DNA of 5,456 nt, taken from positions 1 through 5,456 of the forward strand of contig JAIRTI010000003.1 of NCBI GenBank assembly GCA_031255035.1, given 5' to 3'. This stretch comes from Desulfovibrio sp. GTDB lineage: Bacteria > Desulfobacterota > Desulfovibrionia > Desulfovibrionales > Desulfovibrionaceae. The notes below the pieces were generated by a model. That model saw only the letters and a list, made by a program, of their open reading frames with translations, made no database searches and was not told where the DNA came from. This document shows positions 1 through 5,264 of the stretch, piece after piece. Each line of letters opens with the position of its first letter. The stretch's first letter is position 1. The position numbers and the translations under genes are program-made.

Positions 1-34
1 CAGCAATTCTCATTTTGATGAAGCCAGCCAGTTT

Positions 35-95
35 GCATGTGGGCACCGCCCACACCCGCCAGGGCCTGGGCCGGCCCTGGACCCGGCAAATGGGC
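35..95. repeat. Dispersed intergenic repeat, copy 1, with stem-loop
   Basis: The segment 35-69 matches 4584-4618 in the same orientation at 31 of 35 positions. The similarity resumes at GGACCCGGC (79-87, matching 4639-4647) and at a TGGG just after it. The copy contains a 7-bp hairpin, TGTGGGC (38-44) with GCCCACA (48-54) around an ACC loop. A second possible stem, CCAGGGCC with GGCCCTGG, lies at about 58-79. The two hairpin differences from copy 2 are compensatory, which suggests that the structure is maintained. It could be a REP/MITE-like intergenic element or a structured RNA or terminator for an upstream gene; the window does not decide between these. Confidence 0.6.
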
Positions 96-191
96 CAGGA
101 GAATGTATCTGGCAAGTCCGCAAAAAGCTCATAATTAGAATTGCTGCCACGCGGCGCGGCCGGGAACGGAACAGGACGGTTCAGGTAAGCG
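96..191 (+). other. Leader region upstream of pduS
   Basis: No gene can be supported between the window start and 191. An AT-rich patch with CATAAT at 130-135 resembles a -10 box, but no convincing -35 hexamer lies about 17 bases upstream, so a local promoter is only a weak possibility. The operon may equally be read through from upstream genes outside the window. AGG at about 183-185 lies at a workable distance from the pduS ATG at 192 and is the only ribosome-binding candidate; it is weak. Confidence 0.3.
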
Positions 192-1523
192 ATGAAACAG
201 CAGATTATTGAAAAAATTCGGAACGCGGGCGTCGTCGGGGCGGGCGGAGCGGGCCTGCCCGCGCACGTCAAGGCCGACGCCGCGGTGGACACGGTGCTTG
301 TCAACGGCGCCTCGTGCGAGCCGTTGCTCATGAGCGATCCCTACCTGCTTGAGGCGGAGATCGAGACGGTTGTCAGCGGTCTGCGAACGCTGATGGAATG
401 TACCGGGGCCGCCAGGGGAATTCTCTGCCTCAAGGGCAAGCACGGGGCGGCCATGCGCTCGGCCCGGGCCGCCGCCGCACGGCATGCCGCGAACGGGCTG
501 GAAGTGGCGGAGCTTGAAGACTTCTATCCGGCCGGGGACGAGCATGTGCTCGTGCATGAAGTGCTGGGCAGAACCGTGCCCGAGCGCGGCATCCCCCTGC
601 GGGTGGGGGCCGTGGTCAGCAATGTGGAGTCGCTCTATAACATCGCCCTTGCCATGCGGGACGAGCCGGTCACGGACCGCTATCTCACGGTGACGGGCGA
701 AGTGCGCCGTCCCATGGTCGTCAAGGCGCCCATAGGCGCGCCGGTACGTGACGTGCTGGATTTTGCGGGAGGGCCGGTTATCGCGGACTACGCGGTGGTG
801 GACGGCGGCCCCATGATGGGGCGCGTCCTTTCCGGCGAGGCGCACAGCGTGACCAAGACGACCAGCGGCCTGCTGGTGCTGCCCAAGGATCACGCTGTGG
901 TCACGGGCAAGGTCATGGACCCGGAACGCCTGCGCCGCATAACCGCCACTGTCTGCTGCCAGTGTTCGCAGTGCACCGATCTGTGTCCCCGCAACCTGCT
1001 GGGCCATTCCCTGCATCCGCACAAGCTCATGCGCGCGGCGGGAACAGCGGATTTCGCGTCCGCGTCCATCGCCCGCGAGGCGCTGCTGTGCTCCGAATGC
1101 GGCGTCTGCGAAAAATTCGCCTGCCCCATGAAAGTATCGCCCAGAGAAGTCAACGCGCTGATCAAAAAGACGCTGACGGCCGAAGGCGCGACCTGGGAGT
1201 CGCGCGGCAACGAACTTGCGGCGCACATGTTCCGCAAGGAACGCCGCATCCCCACGGCGCGGCTCGTGCGGCGCCTGAATCTGGAGCGCTATGACGGTCA
1301 TCCCGCTTTTGCGGGCGCGATGGAGGCGCCTCTTGTGCGCATCCCCCTACGCCAGCATATCGGCGCGCCGTCCCTGCCCGTTGTCGCCGTCGGCGACATT
1401 GTGCGCAAGGGCTGCCTTGTCGGCGAAATTCCGCAGGGCACCATGGCCGCGCGCGTGCATGCGGGCATTGGCGGCGAAGTCGTTTCCGTGGCGGACGGCA
1501 TGATAACCATCAAGGTTCGATAG
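192..1523 (+). CDS. pduS: PduS-like cobalamin reductase / RnfC-type Fe-S flavoprotein of a microcompartment
   Basis: The 443-residue protein is close to the usual PduS length (about 450). In the Pdu system PduS is an NADH-dependent FMN and iron-sulfur protein that reduces corrinoid for the adenosyltransferase PduO; in other BMC types its electron acceptor is less clear. Visible features in order are: a glycine-rich RnfC/NuoF-like segment GVVGAGGAGLPAHVK at residues 13-27; an SLBB-like region at about 164-194; a first ferredoxin-type motif C255-x2-C258-x2-C261-x3-C265-P; a second motif C300-x2-C303-x2-C306-x4-C311-P; and a C-terminal barrel-sandwich-like segment at about 391-433. All eight cluster cysteines are present. 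There is no signal peptide or membrane segment, so it should be soluble and probably lumenal or shell-associated. It is followed directly by pduT, in the same frame, across a TAG stop. An RnfC subunit is the main alternative, but the neighbours are shell proteins, not rnf genes. Confidence 0.93.
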   Translation: MKQQIIEKIRNAGVVGAGGAGLPAHVKADAAVDTVLVNGASCEPLLMSDPYLLEAEIETVVSGLRTLMECTGAARGILCLKGKHGAAMRSARAAAARHAANGLEVAELEDFYPAGDEHVLVHEVLGRTVPERGIPLRVGAVVSNVESLYNIALAMRDEPVTDRYLTVTGEVRRPMVVKAPIGAPVRDVLDFAGGPVIADYAVVDGGPMMGRVLSGEAHSVTKTTSGLLVLPKDHAVVTGKVMDPERLRRITATVCCQCSQCTDLCPRNLLGHSLHPHKLMRAAGTADFASASIAREALLCSECGVCEKFACPMKVSPREVNALIKKTLTAEGATWESRGNELAAHMFRKERRIPTARLVRRLNLERYDGHPAFAGAMEAPLVRIPLRQHIGAPSLPVVAVGDIVRKGCLVGEIPQGTMAARVHAGIGGEVVSVADGMITIKVR

Positions 1524-1530
1524 GTGGAGA
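1523..1530 (+). promoter_or_regulatory. Shine-Dalgarno that decides the pduT start
   Basis: GGTGGAGA overlaps the last base of the pduS stop codon and lies just upstream of ATG 1533. A GTG at 1524 is in frame and would add three residues (MET), but it would sit inside this ribosome-binding sequence. ATG 1533 is therefore preferred. Confidence 0.6.
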
Positions 1531-1532
1531 CA

Positions 1533-2084
1533 ATGAAACTGCGCACAATCGGCTGCGTCGAACTGAACAGCATCGCTGTGGGCATGCACGTGGCGGACGA
1601 AATGGTGAAGACCTCCGAAGTCATGCTTGTGATCGCCCGCACCACCTGCCCCGGCCGCTATATCGCGGTTGTGGCCGGGGATACGGCTGCCGTGTCAAGC
1701 TCGGTGGCGAAGGGGCTGGAAATCGGCAGGGACATGGTCGTCGATCACTTTGTCCTTGCCAGCGTGCATGAAGACGTCATCCCGGCGCTCAGCGGGGCGA
1801 CGCCGCCCTGTAGCCTGCACGCGCTGGGCGTTATCGAAACCTACACCAGCGCTTCCTGCATTCTGGCGGCGGACGCCGCCGCCAAGGCCGCCATGGTGCA
1901 TCTTGTCGAGATACGATTCGCCGCCGGACTCGCGGGTAAAGCCTTTGTGGTCATGACCGGCGATGTCAGTTCGGTGGAAGCGGGCGTCAGCGCGGGCGTG
2001 GCGGGCGTGGGCCAGGCCGGGCCGGTGCTCAGCCATGTGGTGATTCCTTCGCCCAGCGACGAACTCAAGGCGCACATCCTGTAA
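1533..2084 (+). CDS. pduT: PduT-like tandem BMC-domain shell protein (BMC-T) with Fe-S pore cysteine
   Basis: The 183-residue protein has two consecutive BMC domains. The first begins at [14 protein letters not shown] (residues 5-18). The second begins at about residue 95 with [13 protein letters not shown], followed by the AADAAAKAA helix and the [14 protein letters not shown] strand-helix. This is the size and architecture of PduT, a pseudohexameric trimer in the shell facet. Characterised PduT carries a [4Fe-4S] cluster in the central pore held by one cysteine per subunit (Cys38). Here TTCPGRY places Cys39 at the equivalent position, so a pore cluster is expected. In the Pdu system PduT partners PduS, passing electrons across the shell. 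The gene begins nine bases after the pduS stop. The start is ATG 1533; a GTG at 1524 is a less likely alternative. Confidence 0.93.
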   Translation: MKLRTIGCVELNSIAVGMHVADEMVKTSEVMLVIARTTCPGRYIAVVAGDTAAVSSSVAKGLEIGRDMVVDHFVLASVHEDVIPALSGATPPCSLHALGVIETYTSASCILAADAAAKAAMVHLVEIRFAAGLAGKAFVVMTGDVSSVEAGVSAGVAGVGQAGPVLSHVVIPSPSDELKAHIL

Positions 2085-2152
2085 GCGGCCGGTGCGCGGC
2101 GCTGGTATGCGCATCGGGACAGGAAGCCGCACGAACCGGAGGGGGAAAGGCC
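2085..2152 (+). promoter_or_regulatory. pduT-pduU spacer with strong ribosome-binding site
   Basis: This 68-base spacer is the longest inside the cluster. It carries GGAGGGGG at 2138-2145, ten bases before the pduU ATG at its usable edge, plus AAAGG closer in. A short imperfect stem (GGTGCGC with GCGCATC, one G-T pair) is possible near 2091-2117. There is no U-tract, so it does not look like a terminator; the cluster is most simply one transcript. Confidence 0.5.
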
Positions 2153-2512
2153 ATGATTGGAATGCCGGACGAAACGAAACAGCGCGTCATCCAGGAATAC
2201 GTGCCGGGCAAACAGGTGACGCTGGCGCACCTCATAGCCAGACCGCAGAAAGGCATCTACCTGAAGCTGGGCCTGGAGGAGCAGGTGGGCGACGCCATCG
2301 GCATACTGACCATCACCCCGAGCGAAGGCGTGATTATCGCCGCGGACATCGCCACCAAGGCGGCGGCGGTGGATGTGGGCTTTCTCGACCGCTTCGGCGG
2401 CTCGCTCCTTGTCACGGGCGACGTTGCCAGCGTGGAAGCCGCCCTTGCCGCCGTGACGGATTATTTTACCAATACCCTGCGCTACGCCTGCGAAGCCATT
2501 ACCCGCTCATGA
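2153..2512 (+). CDS. pduU: PduU-like circularly permuted BMC-H shell protein
   Basis: The 119-residue protein has the PduU/EutS signature: [17 protein letters not shown] at residues 13-29, the extra N-terminal segment that forms a small beta-barrel on the hexamer. This is followed by the permuted BMC fold with [12 protein letters not shown] (48-59), [19 protein letters not shown] (63-81) and [14 protein letters not shown] (85-98). ITPSE, DIATK and VTGDV match PduU better than EutS. PduU forms hexamers in the shell facet, and its barrel has been proposed as the docking site for PduV, which is the next gene. The start at ATG 2153 fits GGAGG at 2138-2142; ATG 2162, three codons in, is an alternative. 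The stop TGA (2510-2512) is in frame with the following pduV start. Confidence 0.93.
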   Translation: MIGMPDETKQRVIQEYVPGKQVTLAHLIARPQKGIYLKLGLEEQVGDAIGILTITPSEGVIIAADIATKAAAVDVGFLDRFGGSLLVTGDVASVEAALAAVTDYFTNTLRYACEAITRS

Positions 2513-2518
2513 CCGGCC

Positions 2519-2989
2519 ATGAAACGGACCTTGCTCATCGGCGAGACGGGCTCGGGTAAAAGCGCCCTTGTCCGGGCTCTTGCCCGGAATCTTGATCAGA
2601 ACCTCGCGCGCGGCCTGGCCAGCGGCCAGCCGGACGGCCTGCACGTTCCGAACCGGGTGATGGCCGTGGAGCGCATCGGTCCCTTTGTCGTCACTCCGGG
2701 CGAATTTCTGGAAAACAGGCGCTTTTACCGGGCGCTCATCACGGCTTCGGCCGGGTGCGAAAGGGCGCTTTTTCTGCACAACGCGACACGCCGCTCCAGC
2801 CTGTTCCCGCCCGGCTTCGCATCCGCCTTCAACCTGCCGGTGGCCGGTGTGCTCACCCATACCGACGCCCCGAACGCCGATATCGGACTGGCAACGCGTT
2901 TTTTTCACAGCGCGGGCGTTCGCCGTCTGTTTTTGACGGACGGTACGCGCGGGGCGCAACTCGACGAACTGCGCGTTTTTCTCCGGTGA
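2519..2989 (+). CDS. pduV: PduV/EutP-like P-loop protein with degenerate GTPase motifs
   Basis: The 156-residue protein begins with a Ras-like P-loop, GETGSGKS at residues 8-15, as in PduV/EutP. The family hallmark DTPGEYLENR is recognisable at 58-67, but reads VTPGEFLENR: the DxxG (Walker B) aspartate is Val58. The expected TKxD guanine-recognition motif reads T113-H-T-D116, with lysine replaced by histidine. PduV associates with the outside of propanediol microcompartments and is thought to dock on PduU; EutP has been reported to have acetate kinase activity. With two nucleotide-binding residues altered, canonical GTP hydrolysis here is doubtful, but the gene is full length with no internal stop, so it is not an obvious pseudogene. 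The pduU stop lies six bases upstream in the same frame. No Shine-Dalgarno precedes ATG 2519, which points to translational coupling with pduU. It appears to be the last gene of the cluster. Confidence 0.85.
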   Translation: MKRTLLIGETGSGKSALVRALARNLDQNLARGLASGQPDGLHVPNRVMAVERIGPFVVTPGEFLENRRFYRALITASAGCERALFLHNATRRSSLFPPGFASAFNLPVAGVLTHTDAPNADIGLATRFFHSAGVRRLFLTDGTRGAQLDELRVFLR

Positions 2990-2998
2990 AGAGACGGG

Positions 2999-3033
2999 GC
3001 GCGGCGGACTCTTGCAATACAAGAGCGCCGTGC
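2999..3033. terminator. GC-rich hairpin between convergent genes
   Basis: The arms 2999-3014 and 3020-3033 form about 14 base pairs around a CAATA loop: CTCTTG with CAAGAG, then GCGCGGCG with CGCCGTGC. There is one G-T pair and a two-base GA bulge. It sits 10 bases after the pduV stop and 16 bases beyond the 3' end of the convergent permease. No T-tract follows it on either strand; on the + strand the next run is seven A (3037-3043). It is therefore a transcript-end or stabilising hairpin, not a canonical rho-independent terminator. Confidence 0.4.
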
Positions 3034-3049
3034 GGCAAAAAAAGCGGGT

Positions 3050-4432
3050 CTACTTTGCATGTTGTGGGAATTCGTTGCCGGAGGAAAATTTTCTTCTGGC
3101 GACAAAATACCCTCCAAGCGCGGCGGGAATGCAGGCTCCGACCCACAGATACAGCGTCAGCGATCCGCTGAGGCCAAAGTACAACATGATGACGGAGGTC
3201 ATAAGGTATACGGCGGCGGCAAGAAGAACCGACAGGGCGGGCCGTTGATATTCCTTGCGTTTGAAACAGATCCAGAACAGTGAAAAAACCGTCAAAGCGG
3301 AAAACAAGGTCAGGATTGCGCCCACATTCGCAAGAACATCCGTCAGGTTATAGGCGAAAACAAGGAACAGGGTTATCGCCCCTTGCAACAGCACGGCGCT
3401 GACCGGCGGCTTTCCCTCTTCGCTGCGCAGGCCTGCGGGCAGAAATCCGTCACGGGCCATGGTCGCGTAAACTCTTGGCCCCAGAAAGGTCATCGCGCTG
3501 GCCGAGGATATGAACGCGATGATCGCCAGCACGGACATGCAGGCCGCGCCCGCTTCGCCCAGAATGTTTTCCATAATGCGGTGGCCGAGCGTGATCCGGG
3601 CGGATTCTTCATAATACGCCGCAGCGATCCTGGATTGTTCCAGCGGATCGATGTTGGCGACAAATACCCAGTTTATGCAAAGATACAGTATGCCGACAAC
3701 AAGACAGCCCAGCATCATCGCTCTGGGAACGTCGCGTCGCGGATTTTTGAATTCGGAAGCCGCGTAGATCGCCGCGTTCCAGCCGCTGAACGTAAAGGCG
3801 ATATAAAACAGGCCGCGCATAAAAGCGTGGATCGGAAAGCCGCCGGCCCCGGCGGCATCCTCCCCGATATTTCCGCCGGCAACATCAGCCTGATGCGCGA
3901 ACAGCGTCCATTCAGGCCAGGTATTGTTTCCGCCGACCAAGCCGACGACGATAAAACCCGCGACAAGCAGTATCTTTGCCGCCACCAGCGTGTTTTGCAC
4001 CGCGACCGAAGATCGTATGCCGACGGCGTGAACTGTGGTCAGCGCCAGGATCATCAATGTCGCCACCAGGGTTGCGCTAAGGCCCGGATACAATGTACCG
4101 GCGAAAGCCCCCGCTGCCGTGGCGCTGATCGCTATCGGAGCGGAAAACCCGATCAGCAGAGACGCCCAGCCTGCCAGGTATCCCAGCACGGGATGCACCA
4201 GCGTGGAAAGGAAGCGATATTCACCACCGGACCGGGGGACAAGGCGCACGATGCCCGAATAGGCCCTGGCTCCGGCCAGGGCTATAAGCGTTCCGACAAT
4301 CCAGGCCGCCAGAATTTGCCCCGGATTCAGGCTGTCAACCATTGCACCGCTGCTGACAAAAACTCCAGCGCCAACCATATTGGCGATCACCATCCCCATT
4401 CCGGACCACAAACCAAGCTTGCGCCCTTTCAT
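3050..4432 (-). CDS. APC-superfamily amino acid/polyamine permease
   Basis: The 460-residue, highly hydrophobic protein has a size and pattern fitting about 12 membrane helices. The TM1 glycine hinge GAGVF is at residues 21-25. The family hallmark at the end of TM6, FSGWNAAIYAASEFKNP (215-231) followed by RRDVPRAM, is present. The conserved cytoplasmic segment SASAMTFLGPRVYATMARDG lies at 310-329. These place it in the APC family of amino-acid uniporters, antiporters and symporters in the inner membrane; substrate and direction cannot be read from the sequence. It is convergent with the pdu-like cluster, so it is probably a separate unit. Its base composition is visibly lower in GC (27 of 60 at 3241-3300 against 49 of 60 at 1981-2040). 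The first in-frame ATG is at 4432; an in-frame TGA lies 12 codons upstream. No good Shine-Dalgarno directly precedes it. It overlaps the stop of a short leader ORF, suggesting coupled translation. Confidence 0.88.
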   Translation of the reverse strand: MKGRKLGLWSGMGMVIANMVGAGVFVSSGAMVDSLNPGQILAAWIVGTLIALAGARAYSGIVRLVPRSGGEYRFLSTLVHPVLGYLAGWASLLIGFSAPIAISATAAGAFAGTLYPGLSATLVATLMILALTTVHAVGIRSSVAVQNTLVAAKILLVAGFIVVGLVGGNNTWPEWTLFAHQADVAGGNIGEDAAGAGGFPIHAFMRGLFYIAFTFSGWNAAIYAASEFKNPRRDVPRAMMLGCLVVGILYLCINWVFVANIDPLEQSRIAAAYYEESARITLGHRIMENILGEAGAACMSVLAIIAFISSASAMTFLGPRVYATMARDGFLPAGLRSEEGKPPVSAVLLQGAITLFLVFAYNLTDVLANVGAILTLFSALTVFSLFWICFKRKEYQRPALSVLLAAAVYLMTSVIMLYFGLSGSLTLYLWVGACIPAALGGYFVARRKFSSGNEFPQHAK

Positions 4433-4476
4433 AATGCCGCGAACATGCGGTGCCGCATGATGTTTTCAGGGGTCAA
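4429..4476 (-). CDS. Putative 15-residue leader peptide overlapping the permease start
   Basis: A TTG at 4476-4474 opens a short frame encoding MTPENIMRHRMFAAL. Its TGA stop (4431-4429) overlaps the permease ATG (4432-4430) as ATGA. It has the best ribosome-binding site in the region, AAGGAGG at 4490-4484, seven bases before the TTG. The arrangement is typical of termination-reinitiation coupling, in which translating the leader delivers ribosomes to a downstream start lacking its own site. The peptide has no run of a single amino acid, so classical attenuation is not obvious. An alternative is that these codons are the original N-terminus of the permease, separated by a one-base frameshift. 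Confidence 0.45.
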   Translation of the reverse strand: MTPENIMRHRMFAAL

Positions 4477-4483
4477 CGGACTG

Positions 4484-4490
4484 CCTCCTT
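4484..4490 (-). promoter_or_regulatory. Strong Shine-Dalgarno upstream of the permease leader ORF
   Basis: On the - strand this reads AAGGAGG. It is about 50 bases from the permease ATG, too far to serve it directly, but seven bases from a TTG that opens the short leader frame. An AT-rich stretch with TATTTA (around 4515-4523) lies just upstream and could hold a -10 box; no matching -35 was found. Confidence 0.5.
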
Positions 4491-4583
4491 CAAAGTCTTC
4501 ACCATTTTTCATAAATAAATAGCAAGGCCGATGACCGCGTAATAGACACAATTCTCTTCAAAGACTGCCTATTTCTCCATTTC

Positions 4584-4655
4584 GCATGCGGGCTCCGCCC
4601 GCACCCGCCAGGACCTGGCCGGCCCCAGTTCCGTCCCCGGACCCGGCGATTGGGT
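4584..4655. repeat. Dispersed intergenic repeat, copy 2, with stem-loop
   Basis: This is the same-orientation counterpart of the element at 35-95. It has a 7-bp hairpin, TGCGGGC (4587-4593) with GCCCGCA (4597-4603) around a TCC loop, then ACCCGCCAGG and a CCTGG. After about ten extra bases (around 4626-4636) comes the shared GGACCCGGC (4639-4647) and TGGG. It lies upstream of the permease and downstream of the lipoprotein gene, so it could act in either transcript or in neither. Confidence 0.6.
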
Positions 4656-4701
4656 GGCTGAAGTTGTGCCCTGTTGCTATGTGCAGCCGGAATCAAACTG
4701 A
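4656..4701. other. Intergenic stretch without recognisable gene
   Basis: The gene-free region between the permease start and the lipoprotein stop is about 350 bases. Apart from the leader ORF, the dispersed repeat and the double hairpin, this part shows no coding frame with a credible start and no clear promoter on either strand. Confidence 0.4.
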
Positions 4702-4753
4702 GGGGGTCCGGGGGAAATCATTTCCCCCGGCGGGGTCCGGGGCAGCGCCCCGG
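4702..4753. repeat. GC-rich double-hairpin intergenic element
   Basis: Two perfect stem-loops lie side by side. The first pairs CCGGGGGAAA (4708-4717) with TTTCCCCCGG (4721-4730) around a TCA loop. The second pairs CCGGGGC (4737-4743) with GCCCCGG (4747-4753) around AGC. Each is introduced by a GGGGTCCGGGG direct repeat (4703-4713 and 4732-4742, 29 bases apart). It sits 31 bases past the 3' end of the - strand lipoprotein gene, where it could end or protect that transcript. I recall very similar elements as common intergenic repeats in Desulfovibrio-like genomes; that recollection is not a search result. Confidence 0.6.
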
Positions 4754-4784
4754 CCGCCGGAGGCATTGTCTTTGTCACTCCACC

Positions 4785-5231
4785 CTAACGCCGCATGGGG
4801 TCGTGCATTATGAGAGTTTCGCAACTGTTGCCCTGCCAGTCCGAGCGCAGCACGCGGCCCTCTTTGTCGCAGATGATGCTCAGGCGGCAGTAGTCAACTC
4901 TTCTTCCGCCCTCTCTCCAGACCTTGCGGGAGTGTTCCACGCGGTAGCCGTCTCTGTCATGGGTCACCCAGGGGGATTTCTCGATGACCCATTGTCCTGA
5001 CTTGGTGTAGGCGTTGTCCAGCAGCCATTCGTGGCGGATGGCGCCGTCCGGCTCTTCAACCGTGCTTTTGGGGGGGCCGAAGTACAGCCGGGCCTTGGTT
5101 ATGGTGTCCACTTCGGGCAACAACCGCGCCATGCGGCTTTGCTGCCGGGCGCAGCCGGCGGCGAGCAGCAGGCAGACTGTCAGGACCAGGATGGGGGACG
5201 CGTATTTGCGCATCGCGGCTGACGCTATCAT
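4785..5231 (-). CDS. Small predicted lipoprotein of unknown function
   Basis: The 148-residue protein has a lipoprotein signal peptide: a short n-region with R8 and K9, a hydrophobic core ILVLTVCLLL (14-23), and a lipobox LAAGC ending in Cys27, the predicted lipidation site. The residue after the cysteine is Ala, not Asp, so outer-membrane sorting would be expected by the E. coli rule. The mature part is about 120 residues, charged, with cysteines at about 114, 121 and 137. The segment ITKARLYFGPPKSTVEEPDG followed by IRHEW loosely recalls the small BamE/SmpA-type lipoprotein pattern (G-P turn, then an aromatic strand), but this is weak and no function is assigned. ATG 5231 is preferred because GAGG lies seven bases upstream; ATG 5213 (M7) has no site at a proper distance. 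It starts 33 bases after the transporter gene upstream and is probably co-transcribed with it. Confidence 0.8.
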   Translation of the reverse strand: MIASAAMRKYASPILVLTVCLLLAAGCARQQSRMARLLPEVDTITKARLYFGPPKSTVEEPDGAIRHEWLLDNAYTKSGQWVIEKSPWVTHDRDGYRVEHSRKVWREGGRRVDYCRLSIICDKEGRVLRSDWQGNSCETLIMHDPMRR

Positions 5232-5264
5232 ATCCTTACCTCATTTTATTGGAAAAAACTCTTC

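Noticed and set aside
1..134. Open frame from base 3 to a TAA at 132-134 that could be the end of an upstream gene
   Set aside because: It runs through the dispersed repeat and its translation resembles no known protein end.
103..138. Eleven-codon frame MYLASPQKAHN preceded by AGGAG
   Set aside because: The purine-rich sequence abuts the ATG with only one base between, too close for a Shine-Dalgarno, and the peptide has no other support.
135..1301. Long 388-residue frame on the - strand opposite pduS
   Set aside because: Its sequence is rich in Arg, His, Gly and Ala with no recognisable domain, as expected from the complement of a GC-rich gene. The + strand frame is clearly PduS.
2510..2512. 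pduU TGA as a selenocysteine codon
   Set aside because: The PduU protein ends at the normal family length and no SECIS-like hairpin is evident right after the codon; ordinary termination or low-level readthrough is simpler.
3077..3100. Palindrome within the permease 3' coding region
   Set aside because: It pairs fully only with G-U wobbles on the + strand, lies in codons for the permease C-terminus and has no T-tract; probably chance.
3383..4522. 379-residue frame on the + strand opposite the permease
   Set aside because: It is an antisense shadow: no domain, low-complexity charged composition, while the - strand frame has clear APC-family motifs.
4515..4545. Possible sigma-54 promoter (GG...TTGCT) upstream of the permease
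   Set aside because: The spacing between GG and GC is 11 bases instead of 10 and the -24 box lacks TGGCA.
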